64,000 nucleotides of DNA from Stropharia rugosoannulata (Eukaryota > Basidiomycota > Agaricomycetes > Agaricales > Strophariaceae): positions 3,482,001-3,546,000 of the forward strand of contig JANCIK010000003.1 in assembly GCA_028532985.1 (NCBI GenBank). Reading direction: 5' to 3'. Positions 46,847 through 58,063 of this stretch are shown one piece after another. The stretch's first letter is position 1. Each line of letters opens with the position of its first letter. Below the pieces are notes generated by a model that saw nothing but the letters and a program-made list of their open reading frames with translations, was not told the origin of the DNA and searched no databases. A program made the position numbers and the translations under genes.

Positions 46847-48488
46847 ATGGTCAAGGCCATCAACCCCTTCTCTTTCTTTAGCTCGTCCAAGGGCAAGGGA
46901 GAAGTCACGAAACGCTCGGGCACCGTTTCTGAATACTCTACACCTAGTTGTGATAGGGCTGAATTTTCTGACCAGGACAACGCTCGGAGTGACACCACCA
47001 CCAGTCGAGACCCGTCCATCTCTCCCTCTACAACGTCCGAACCCTCTTCGAATGCAAACCGAAGTGTGCCACCCCCCAAGTCCACCACTGATGATCCTAT
47101 CACAACTGTTCCTACTCAGCAACCACTTCTTGAAGACGCAGCTTTGGTCGAGCATCCCACTCTGAGCGCCGGTACTGTCCGACAAAACTTCGCGGGCAAC
47201 AACACGTTCAAAAAACCAGTCTACAACCACAACATTACTAAGAGCTATAACAACAACAAGAACAGCTGGAACGTGGGCACAGTGGTAGAAAGCAGACCTT
47301 TGGGGACCGTCGTTCAGCACGGAGCAGCTGGCAGTCTTCGGTCTGCCTCAGCCCAGTGAGTGCTACGCTCGGTTTTTTTTTTTGAATTCTTATAACTTAT
47401 TGGTATACTTCCAGTGCATCTACGTTTACTAGTCTCGGTGGACAGGCTACACCGGCGGCACTGCACTGCAATGGTCAGCTCGGAGGACCAGCAATCAGTG
47501 AGATCAACGGGGATATCGTGGTCCAGAACATTGAGGGCAACAACCACTACTATGGTGGCGTCTTGAACCAGAATACAAGCCAATCCCTTCAGAACAACTT
47601 GAATAGCTTTTCCAGTGGCAATACTGGTGGTTCTGTATCAAATGGTACGTTGTTTTCAATTACATCTCTGCCGAGCGGCGAGACACGATGAACCTGACGA
47701 TGATTGCTTTTACCAGGAGTGGTTGTTGAACGTCCTCATGCGGGATCCAATGTCTATAGCAATCGAGCTACCTCACAGCCATACAGCACAGAAGAGCCCC
47801 CAGTGTACGAAGAAACGAATGAGAATGTCGATGATGGGACTCAGATAGTTCAAACCTTCAGCGGCAGCGCTACTTTCGAAGACGCCGTCTACAATCGCAA
47901 TCTTCAAAACAAATTCAACAACAATAACAATAGCTGGAACTTCGACGCTGTCGTAGATAGCAGGAATATTTCCATTACGCAGAATCCGGACGGCACTTTT
48001 TCAATGACTTCACAAAGGTGAGTTGGTCGGGACAACTTCTGAAGTGGCAGTTGTTAATAATGTTTGTCTAAATCGAATATAGCGCTACAAGAAGCAGTCC
48101 ATCCGCCGACGCTCCCGCTGCGCTAACCTTGCCTAGCTCGGCGGTAGTGAAGTTCAATGTAAACACAGGCAACCATAGTGTAACGCAGAGCTACGAAGGA
48201 GACAACACATTCCACGGGCCCGTTGTGAACCATAATGCAAGTCAGTCATACAACAATAATAGCAATAGTTTCAACACAGATATGGACGTGCCTATTACTC
48301 AAGTTGACTGTGAGTTGCCTGAATACGTTCGTTTGCCTGAATACGCAGCTGATGTACACTCCCGCTGTATAGTGGTGTCTCGGCACACAGCTGTGCGAAT
48401 CGCGGTGCTTACTGAAGAGCTCAACAAGGCAACACACCCCATGGCTAGAAAAGTCCTGGAGGCCCAGTTACGTAGGTTGCAAGGATGA
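46847..48488 (+). CDS. Asn-rich four-repeat protein, putative amyloid/beta-solenoid scaffold
   Basis: Four exons (46847-47355, 47415-47644, 47717-48017, 48083-48488) encode 481 aa. Residues 1-105 are Ser/Thr-rich and disordered. Four copies of a 31-32 residue unit follow at about 111-142, 206-236, 291-321 and 379-411. They share the pattern Gln-x-(hydrophobic)-x-Gly-(Asn/Ser/Asp)-(Asn/Ala)-x-(Phe/Tyr), then Val-x-Asn-x-Asn and (Tyr/Leu/Phe)-(Asn/Gln)-Asn-(Asn/Leu)-x-Asn-Ser-(Trp/Phe). Examples are NNTFKKPVYNHN with YNNNKNSWN and DNTFHGPVVNHN with YNNNSNSFN. Linkers of 50-65 disordered residues separate them. The C-terminus (about 445-480) is an amphipathic helix HTAVRIAVLTEELNKA...LEAQLRRLQG. 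The unit matches no domain that I can name; Asn ladders and repeated aromatic positions fit a beta-solenoid such as HET-s, which is inference. Confidence 0.75.
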
Positions 48489-49643
48489 TGCAGCTGGACG
48501 TTTTTTTGAACCAAAGCATGGGCCTTTCCAACTAACTGTCCATGATGTATAGTAACCGGCGTCGTAATATATAGCCTGACTTGTCAGTACGTTCAATGAA
48601 TTTAAACAGCCTTGATATATGATACCCCAATCAATCCCAGCATGGGTTCAGAAGCCGATGCTTCCTTTTAATATCCGACAAATCGCAGTCTCAAGGTCAA
48701 GCTTCAAACCCTCAATAGTGTATGATGCATCGAGAAAAAGAAAAATAGTCAGTCAGACGAACATTCAAAAGGGAGTCAATGGTCCACTGCGCCGGCCCTA
48801 TGTTTGCCCCAACAAACTCAACCTCCCATGAATTCAAGGAAATCAAGAGTGCTAGGACATCCACATGACACGGCCTCCATAGCCAAGATATGTGGGGAAC
48901 TATTTGCTTTTAGGTTTAGCGGGAAGCAGCTCGTTCTGGGACAATACGCGAGGCATCTGGGGGATTTTCTGAAAGCATTCGCAGATGCTCATTGTTCCAT
49001 CCCCGCGAGATTCTGCATCGTTGTTCGTCGAGCAATATGGATTGGCCAAGAGACCTATGGGATATTGCGCCACGGGGTGCCATAGAGTGCCTGAGGTTCA
49101 TATCCTATCCTATGCAACAGAGCCGGGCCTGGAAGTTAAGGCACAGCAGTGAGCGGCTCCAAGCCGAGAGCGGAGTCGGCCTGCGAAGAACCTTAATCCC
49201 CAGACTCCCAGTGACAGCCGAGGGTGCGTCGGGTGGTTTATGACCTTGAGAAGCGCCAGTGATTAGGCTGTAGTAGTACCGGCCGGCAGACAGACTAAAG
49301 TGATCGGAGGAGCGAGTGAGAGATACCGCGACTGGGCATTACGAGATACAGAACTGTCGACGGGGGGCGAGTGAGGTCAGAGGAAGGTGATAGGAAGTCT
49401 AAAACCTAAACTTCGTAGGCAGTCGGAGCAAGCCGCCGGGGGGTCGAGGGAGTGCGTAGCCAATTAAGCACAAATAGCATCAGTGACTCCTGTGGCGGCC
49501 TGTCACCTTGCTGTCACCTGTGCCTTGTATTTCCATCACCAAGTTTGAGCGCTTGAGTAACCAGTCAAGGAACGTTCTTCATCATATTTATCTTTAACAA
49601 CACCCATTCCTTTAGGAGAGAAATTGACACAATATAAAGATCC
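48489..49643. other. Intergenic, Asn-rich gene to coiled-coil gene
   Basis: No supported gene. Between about 49130 and 49500 base composition shifts to GC-rich, with gggg runs, unlike its surroundings. I cannot assign a function to that patch. Confidence 0.4.
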
Positions 49644-50499
49644 ATGGAAGCTTTCATTCCCCCAATACAAACTGAATACGACGACGGAGGCGACCAACTG
49701 ATGACGTCTTTGACCATTCTTTCCAAGGTCGTCAAACTACTAGACATCCCAGACGCTTCTTTCTATAAGTCAGTCTTTGTTAAACAAAGTAAATTGGAGC
49801 ATCTATCTATAAGCTGATAGCCCGACAGCTACTCCGCGGTGATCACCAGCCTGGTGACGAGGGACATGGGTTTATGGCGCTCGTTAGAACGACTGAAGGC
49901 GGTGGAGGAGCAATTGAGAGATCATTTATCGTCTTTAGAACACGAAAATAGGCTGATCTCTCAGTACGTGCTGACCTATGTATTATTCCTTGACTTACTT
50001 CAGCCTGCACAAAGCTGGAATGACGTTCTAACCCCAGGCTCATCCTCTTCGTTATATCCGGAGGACAAGGCCACGCTAGACCGCAGAAAGGAGGCTTTGG
50101 TCAAGAAAGCGAAGGAGTATCAAAGGGCATTGAAGAAACTTATGGTCAGTTATCGTATTATTGGATTGCTTCCGATTGCCGCTGATCGACTTCTTATCTA
50201 CTGCTATCAGGCTGAAGAAAATGTCGATGTTTCAGTAACTGTTACGCAGTACTTTAGTCAGAGAGAGAGGAGCCTTAATAAACAACGCGAACTTAAGGAA
50301 AAACGAGCCAAGCTGAAGACCTTCCAAGGACTTCCCCCTGTAAGTTTGTAACCTCCCCGTATTCCTGTCCAATAATTCAAGAATGAATTAGAATCTGGAT
50401 TTAGCCCACCATGAGCTGAATCTTGCGCGCCAGCGGCAGATGAAGCTAATTCAACTCCGAGAGCACTTACTGGCCCGCATGGCGGAGAGTGTTTCGTAG
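49644..50499 (+). CDS. Small coiled-coil protein, HAUS1-like candidate
   Basis: Five exons (49644-49768, 49829-49963, 50015-50144, 50211-50339, 50392-50499) encode 208 aa. It is nearly all helical: LKAVEEQLRDHLSSLEHENR, RKEALVKKAKEYQRALKKLM, SQRERSLNKQRELKEKRAKL. A short LPPNLDLAHHELNLARQRQM segment and a final helix follow. The pattern 'leucine-Pro-Pro-Asn-x-x-Leu-Ala, then helix' near the C-terminus recalls HAUS augmin subunit 1, which in animals and some fungi nucleates branched microtubules. It is shorter than human HAUS1 (278 aa), and coiled coils are easy to mis-assign. Introns 2 and 3 are 51 and 66 nt, both multiples of three without in-frame stops, so unspliced forms would remain open. 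Confidence 0.6.
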
Positions 50500-51192
50500 A
50501 ACTAATGCTCTATGAAACATGCCGCTTACAGTAGGGTTTACATCGCAAGCTGACGAAAAATTCGCCTGTATCGAACTGGGTGTCGATGTGTTTTGGTCAA
50601 TGAAAATTCCTTGCACAGCACACAGAGGACTGTCACACATCTATCACGAGGCTGCAGCTTCTTGCATAACGGGTATACACATCCATATGTAAGCATTCTT
50701 TTTTACAGTATGAGTTCCTTTGGAACAACTACGAATACAAGTGGGAAAGGACCTGAAAAGACGCACTCGTTTGGGCGCGGGCGCTGATGCAGATGAGTAT
50801 GTACGCAGCATGACCACATCAACATCCGAACAGTAGGACATAAAAGTTCATATAAAATGATGAAGAAGTCGACATCTCGGCAGTAGGTTCACGGGGTGGA
50901 ACCTGGAACACCTTTTATTATGTACAATTGATGAAGAAGTATGGTGAAGCTTCAACCTTTGCCTATAACTCCACAAATGTGACATGAATGACTGCAAAAT
51001 CTCCAGTTACCTTTCATTTGACTTACTTCCATCTGTCAACATCATTAAAGAAGGGGTGGCTGAGATATATTTGACATAACCACATTGCTTCTGGTGGCCG
51101 ATATAACACCGCGCCCTGATCGTAGCTCAAGCCACCCAGGCATTTGGTGACTTGGGGCAGCTAAATAGCTCACCTCTCCTCAAAGCCTAACA
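50500..51192. other. Intergenic before the second 7TM gene
   Basis: No supported gene. A 25-codon ATG frame at 50711 ends in GRGR and lacks any CaaX box, so it is not a mating pheromone precursor. Confidence 0.4.
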
Positions 51193-52403
51193 ATGGACCA
51201 GAGCGATCTTCCTCCCTTGTACTTTCAAAATGCACTTATTAGCTCGGGGTTCAACTCTGGTTTGCTGACTTTGATGATGATAGGTGCTTCTTACCCTCGT
51301 ATAAACGTTATGTACCGAATACTGAGACTCTCACAGGCATTTACACTTGTGTTTATGCTGGAACAATGGTCATATACTGTAAGTCATCCGATTACTTTCA
51401 TTAAACGCGGCTAATTACTGTACTGTACACTGTACAGTGAGAAGTAAAATATCAGGGAGCTTTGTCGTTCTATCAAGTATCACCATATTATATCTCGTAG
51501 CCCTTGTATCAGCAGCACTACAATGGCTGATAGTCACAGAGATATTCCAACTGATTGGACAGCCAACCATTGCCGTATTCAGCCTCTCCGTCTCCCCGGG
51601 AAAATGGTTCGGACTTGTTCTCAATGGGAGCATAATCATCACTTCCATGGCTGCCGACATATTACTTGTAAGTTTAAGAATGAAGATACTTCAGCATTTT
51701 AATTAGAATCATACTGCTAACAGGTGTGGCGCTGCTACCATGCCTGGAATCGTTCCGTGCGAGCTATCGCTGTGTCATTAGCATTACTTATAGGCGAGAC
51801 TGGTAAGCTGAATTTCATGGACTACCAACTAGGAATACTCGTTGAAATAATTTACTCGTATATGTATATGTAGCCTGTTGTGTGACATTCATGATTGCAA
51901 CTGGTCTTAACAACGGGAGGCTGTCGGAAAAAACTCTCTTATCTATCGAAGACGTATTCGCAGCTTCAGGATTTCTGACTTTCAGTACCACGCTATGGAC
52001 AACGACCCTCATTGTTTACCGCATCGCTTCCCATCTTCACGGAAACCATACCTTGCACCCCAGCAAAAAGCATAGACATTTCAGAAGGATCGTCGATGTG
52101 GTTGTTCAGTCTTCTGTCATCTACTCGATCATGACGCTGCTGCTCGCCATTACCAACCTTATGTTTGGAGTCCAGGCCCAGACATCGGATAGTGTACCGT
52201 GGAATATCCTCAGCGAATATTTGACTGCTTTATTCTGCCCAGTTTCAGTGCGTCTCTTTTATTCGAATGTTCGATCAACTTGTATTAAGAATTTCTGGAA
52301 GGGCATGGTGGCTACTCTCATGGTTGCAAGAGTCGCACACGCCTCTAATCAAGTACAAAACAATCCAACAACAGTAGATATTCAAAGCACACTAATAAAT
52401 TAA
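51193..52403 (+). CDS. Orphan seven-transmembrane protein, second member
   Basis: Five exons (51193-51283, 51337-51378, 51438-51667, 51724-51802, 51874-52403) encode 323 aa. Helices lie at FNSGLLTLMMIGIYTCVYAG, FVVLSSITILYLVALVSAAL, FGLVLNGSIIITSMAADILL, AIAVSLALLIGETACCVTFM, FAASGFLTFSTTLWTTTLIVY, VVVQSSVIYSIMTLLLAITNL and ILSEYLTALFCPVSVRLFY. VWRCYHAW after helix 3 parallels LLWRCFVLY in the gene at 11875, marking the same broad orphan family. The C-terminal tail is short (about 40 residues). Ligand and coupling are unknown. Confidence 0.83.
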
Positions 52404-53409
52404 AGGAAATGGATGAAAATGGGAAGCTCGTACACCTATGAGATGGATTATTGATTGTATAGATAGTTTTCATGGAAATTGAAATACTCGAGAGCGAACG
52501 GAAATGATGATTCTACCGAGGGCACTGAGTGCAAAAGCGTGTATACATACATAGGTCACTACTCTCGTTTTGTATGGAATGGTCCTATTCTTTCTGATGC
52601 GCAAACGTTCCGAGTTGTACTTTACATACTACAAGTTGTACATTGATACAAAGTGCTAACGAGAACGGGTATCTACAAACGCGGTACTGGGGAACCTGGA
52701 GAATACACAAAAGTTACATGCAGTCCTTAATTTCCTCTTCAAATGACGACTCTGGAAGATGATACAAGGATAACTACATCACTAACTGAGCGGAAGGCCT
52801 AAGTATCAAGCCAGTCTGGTACGCGTCTACCGTCAATTCAAGTCCTTGCAAAACAAGTGGCAAGCTGCCACGCACGAAGTGTATCCAAAAGTGGTGAGAG
52901 CGTGGGTGGGATATGCATATTTCTGCAACAGGACTGTCGCACACATAAATAAAAAAGCAAAAAAGGGAGGTATGATTGTGCATATCTAAGAGGTGGATGG
53001 TGATGATGGGAGCATGACTAGATGAATGCGCAAACAAAACACAAAGTAGTCCATAATAATACAGTGAACAGTCAACGGCTTCCGGTGCATACACGTTACA
53101 CATTCGTCTTGTCTTGGTCGTTCGTCTTGGGCTCTTGTTTTATTCTTTTGGTACCTCTGTTTTCCCGCTGTAGTCTTGAATCTTTGGTGGCTTTCAATCT
53201 TGCCTGTAATCGCTGGATGAGGGCAGCATCCACGGCCAGCAGATGCGAATAAAATAAGAAAAGGAAGAAGGCTAGGTGGTCGGTCGTTATTTTAGATGGC
53301 TGGTATCAGCCCGGAGGGCGGTGGATTGTCCGGTTTACGCTATATGGTATGTTGAATATTTCTGAGAGTTGTCGCCTTCTATTTGTTTTTAGAGCGAACA
53401 GTACGTCCA
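52404..53409. other. Convergent intergenic, 7TM / PSP1 gene
   Basis: 1 kb between two gene 3' ends; no gene recognised. Confidence 0.4.
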
Positions 53410-55774
53410 TCACTGTTCGTAACCTCCACCGCCTTGGAGGGAGGCCATCCATATACGCGTCTTGTACAATCTAAAGACGCACTTAATACTACACTACTAA
53501 TTCAATCAAAGAACTCACCTAAACAATTCCCTAACAAGCTCCCTAAAATCGATGCGTTTCTCCGCAATGAAATAGAAGGTTAGCTTGCGGCGATCCCTGT
53601 AAGTGCAATAAATCATCAGTAATCCAGCTCGCTTCTTGCTGATGCATGAACGGACCATTGATACTCCGCATCAATGACTTCCATCGGAAGTTTCTTCGCG
53701 CGTACTTTAGTCTGGCAGAGCTGCAGGGCCTTGATCTCGTCCTCCGTCTTCGTTGCCAACAGCCTAATCAATCACGGAGTACCAGTTAGTCGCAATCAAA
53801 GGGTACATGACAGGATAAAGAACATCACGTACTGCAGGTCCTGTCCCATCGCCTTCCTATAGATCATCTTTGGGTTAATTTCTTTCTTGCCTGTAGGCGC
53901 AGCTCCCCCAGGGCTCATGGGTTGCCCGTCGGCTCCGCCACCGCCACTACCGCCTGCGCCCCACCCTTTGTCAGCTTGCTCGCGTTGGAACGCCTCCACC
54001 TCTGCGATCGTGATGCTATCGTTCACAACCTTACCCAAATCCTTTCCGCGGTCCGCTTCGACAATGACGAGGTCGCCAATGCGGATCTCCTGGTTCAAAT
54101 CCATGAGGTAGAACAGGTCCGTGCGGCCCGCTTTGAACTCGACGATGAAGAGCGGCCAAGAGGGCGGCACAGCGTGCAGCGGAACACCCTTGCCTAAATC
54201 TGCGAGATTCTGCTGACCGTGCTGTGAGTGAGGTGTGGAGGGAGTAGGCGGCTGGTGATGCGCGTCCGAGAGTCGGCGCTGTGTCTGCGGGTAATATGGC
54301 GGCTGCTGAGGGTTGATAGGTCGCGAAGTGGGCGAGATGGGCGAAGACTGGTGCCCACTGTTACTCGAGTAGGAGGGTGCGCGTGGGCGGACGTATTGAG
54401 CATTGTTACCCTGGTTCTGTTGTTGTTGTTGCTGCTGCTGGACGCTAACATACTGTATACCTTGGCCCGGGATAAAGCGCGCAGTCAAATCGTTCTGCTG
54501 CTGCTGTTGGTGATGAGACCTCTGGTTGTTGCTGTACTGGTTGTCGTTGTAAAGGCCGGAATGAGGTGGAGTATTCCCACCAACGGAATATTCTCCTTCG
54601 CTAGGGGTACCGATTGGCTGCCTCGAGTAACTTCCTCCAGCTGGAATGCTAAGATTGATTGACTGGTAAGCCGATGCCAGATCCCGAGAAGGCGGGCTGC
54701 GTGAAAGTGGCGCATAGATGGGCAGAGACGAAGGCTGACTGGGAGGAAGCTGGGATGAGGAAGTGGGAAGTTCGTTAGAGTTTAGACTCAGGGACGCCAG
54801 ATCGCTCGCGAGGTCGTCGTCGGACAAAAGCAAGCCACTGCGGCTACCGAAAGATGGCTGGAAAGCAGTTGGCCGTGACACATCTTCGACATTGTCTACA
54901 CCCGGCGCGTTGAACCCGACAACGTTACCCCTGCGAGGCTGTACAACACTGACGCTGTGGCGTCGACTCGTAGTTCCGCTGCCTCCACCTCCATTCTCGT
55001 CCTTCGGCGGGTGGGGGCCAGGCCACAAGTCTCGCAGCGCCGAGCTGTCGTCGAGTAAGATTGTCCCGAGATCGCGCGTGAAGGGACTCATGTTCGATAT
55101 GTCCGTCTGTTGGTTCCTGCCATTCCCCACAAATGAGCCCCTGTAAAATTGAAATAAGCGTGTAAGACTGAAGGAGGTCGGTGATATGCGCACCTATTTC
55201 CGCCTGGCGCCTTGATGTCTCCGTACCGCTGGGTGAGTGGGTTGGATAGGTATGACTCGTTCCAGCTCTGCATCGCCGACGTTCCGCCGTAGGGGCTCCC
55301 TACCGGGCCCTGCCGTCCAGTGGCGAGTGATTGTGATCGACTGCGGCTGGGGTCCTGCACATACGTACGGCCCCGAGAACTGAACGAGCCAGGGATGAAT
55401 CGCTCGTCGTAGGTGTCAGACAATGCCTCGGACTCGTCGTCTTCGAAGGTTGACGGAAAGATCCGATCGCGTATACCGGTGGATGCAAACGGGTTCGGAG
55501 GGTGCGCAGAGAATGACGAGCTCCGGATGGGCATGGGTTGGCCGCGGTTGGGGCTCAGCATGCGCGAACCCGACCACGGCTGGTTGTTGGTGACGCTAGA
55601 GGGCACAAAGTGCTGGGATGGCGGGGAGGACATGAAAGAGCTGTTGGCGTCGCTCGCGTGAGGCGGTTGGCTTGCTGCTCGCTCTCGGAGAGACGCAGCG
55701 CCATCGCTGGCTAAGTGAAACCTGCTGCGTCGGTCGTCGTCGTCGTTCTCGCGTCCCGCTGGGCTGCGTTCCAT
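53410..55774 (-). CDS. PSP1 C-terminal-domain protein
   Basis: Five exons (55774-55194, 55140-53833, 53763-53656, 53596-53519, 53470-53410) encode 711 aa. The first 440 residues are disordered: Ser/Pro-rich, with Gln tracts (HHQQQQQNDLTARF, VQQQQQQQQNQGNNAQYV). The C-terminal 250 residues form the PSP1 domain: FIVEFKAGRTDLFYLMD, IRIGDLVIVEADRGKDLGKV, MIYRKAMGQDLQLLATKTED, PMEVIDAEYQWDRRKLTFYF, IDFRELVRELFRLYKTRIWM. Yeast Psp1 suppresses DNA polymerase alpha mutants. Domain relatives occur in bacteria (YaaT/RicT) and in trypanosomatids; a molecular role is not settled. The start ATG 55774 gives MERSPAGREN; an upstream exon cannot be excluded. Confidence 0.92.
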
Positions 55775-58063
55775 CCCTACAGCTCGCCTGAGCACCGAGG
55801 CAGTCGCCAGTGTTGTGTTTCAGATAAGAGAGATCCCAAGGCTCTCAGGGTCGGTCTAAGTCTCTATGAGCGCGCGAGAGTGAGTTAATGCGCATAAGCG
55901 AAGTACGATGACATGCCTTGCGTTCTGCACCGCAAAACTCAACACAAGTGGAAAATTAAGAGAAGGAGATTCCGGATCTACGTGGGTGTCTTGTGCGACG
56001 TTTTGTTGTATACAAATTAGTGGAGTCTTGTCTATAACCCCTTGCGAGGGCGTCTATGGGTCGAGAAAAGATGAAGTCGGAGTCAAGGAGGGAGGCGCGG
56101 GTTTGGGGAGTGGGAGCCGGCTTATACCCAATATTGCTCAGCTGACTCCAGATCGGCTACGCCCAGCCATCACATGTGTCCACCAATACATTTCAAATGG
56201 CTCTATAAATCCTACTGTCAGCAGACCTTCACAACGTACTCACACCCATGCCAACTCGAGCTCTCGCGAAGCACCTACAACCCTGTGATCTTCGCAAGTT
56301 GCCAGTCCTTACGTGAATCGAGAACGAATCGATTCAAGCACGCACAGCGATATCCTGCTTGAACGATACTGCTGCCCGTCTGTAGGGTCTCGGCCGTTGG
56401 CTATTGGGCTCTCGATTGCGTCCTCCCCGAGCCTCTAAAATAAGTGAGCATTAATCAGAGACCAGTTTGTATGTCTCTTGTCTATTGATCAAAGATGCAG
56501 AAGTTGCATATAAATAGAATCTCGAAAGTCCGCCGTGTGGCAAAATGGGAGCGCCCGTTAGTAATAAGAGCTTGCAGTAAGGAGTACATACGGGTGCTTC
56601 TAAGAGAAGGGTGCGTTGAACTCTTTCTCAAGGCCATCGAAAGCGTGAGTGGGGAGGATGGCAAGATGGGGTGGGTTGTGCGATTTGTTTCAGGTCTAAA
56701 AGCCAATCTTGCGGCAGGATCCGACGGTGACCTCAAGGTGGGAGGATACAGAGGTCATATGCTAGATAGTTGAATGTACCCAATTCGAGAGTTCAAACAA
56801 AGTTATGTTTTTTTTCGTTGCACCACTTGGTCACTCAGCTGCTGACCTAGATATAGCGCAAAGCCTGCCAGACGTTTTTCAAGCATGCATTAGGCTGGGC
56901 GCTTACCGCATTTGTTTCCGCAAAGCCATGCGTGTGAGAATTCGTTTCATCCAAATGAGAACATGACGATGTTGAAAGCCTTTAGACGAATGTAGACATC
57001 AGTCATTGCTCTCACGGAATAATTATAACGAGGGGATTGACATGACTAAAAGTATGACCTGGCTGTTTCTCTTGAAGAAATTCTCCCACCTGTGCACTGT
57101 CGAGAATCCATCTGGAACTCGTTGGTATTTTAGTGCAAATCTGCTGTAAATACGGAAATAGCCTGGTGTTCGAAATCGGAACTTGGTTCTTTCTGGCTGT
57201 TGGCTGACGTTCACTATAGTTGCCGCAACTGGTCCCAAGCGAAGTGGAGGGCGATGAAGGGTAGGTCTAGGTTGACATGGGATTGAGAAAGTAGTAGCTT
57301 TGCAGCAGACAATTTGCAGAATGGAAGTGCCTTTAAACAATGCATTTATATAGTAATAAATAATAATATACCTGTTAGCTAGTGTGATGCAGCACAAAAA
57401 TCTTCGCATTCCATGGCGCGAGCCTGAGATTTGAGGTGCGTTAGTTTTGTGTCGATTGAATATTGAAGGTTCCTCCGACGTTCTTGCAGTGAGCAGCGGC
57501 CGCGCCGCAACCACGCCGTGCGCTTTCCACGCTTCGGAATTTGTTTGGATTAGATGAAGAAACCAAACAACGCCTTGAACTCCATTTGTGCTTCAACTTG
57601 GCTCCAACTCTCAAAAGGATAAGTGAACCGCAGTCAACGTTTGAGATTCCTTGTCGATTCAACTTCGTTATGTTGCTCTACACTCCTGACCTACGATAAG
57701 CAGAAAACCAACACCATATCGATACCAACTCCAGTAACAATCCGCCCCCGGCTCTTCGTCGGTGTGCGCTGAAATTACAATCTACTTTTGGTCTACTAAG
57801 ACCAAACTTAGTGACTGAACAAAGACTGTGAGTTGTGCTGGTATTGCGCAAACTTTGCTAGAAACGCGTCTAAATAGCGATATTACTAGGATAATTGGTG
57901 GTGAAGATTCGGGACACGTCTGTGGGAACCCGGTTTAATCTATCTTACCCGCCATTCGGATCTGAACAGTCCCGTACCACGCGAAGTGACATAACCTTTG
58001 CTCTGCTTTATATTACCAGGGGCCTTAGTGATCCTCCACATCTGGCGTTCTTTGGTCTACAAG
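55775..58063. other. Divergent intergenic, PSP1 (-) / RGP1 (+)
   Basis: At 2.3 kb this is the longest gene-free stretch. An ATG-initiated 92-codon frame (56495-56773, plus) and overlapping minus-strand frames exist. None has a recognisable family or splice structure. It presumably holds both promoters and leaders. Confidence 0.4.

Noticed and set aside
48804..49085. 93-codon frame after the Asn-rich gene
   Set aside because: No ATG start in frame at its beginning and no homology.
50711..50787. Short frame MSSFGTTTNTSG... considered as mating pheromone precursor near a 7TM gene
   Set aside because: It lacks the C-terminal CaaX box, and the neighbouring 7TM protein is not a Ste3-type receptor.
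56495..56773. 92-codon frame in the PSP1-RGP1 gap
   Set aside because: No recognisable domain; an overlapping minus frame is equally open.
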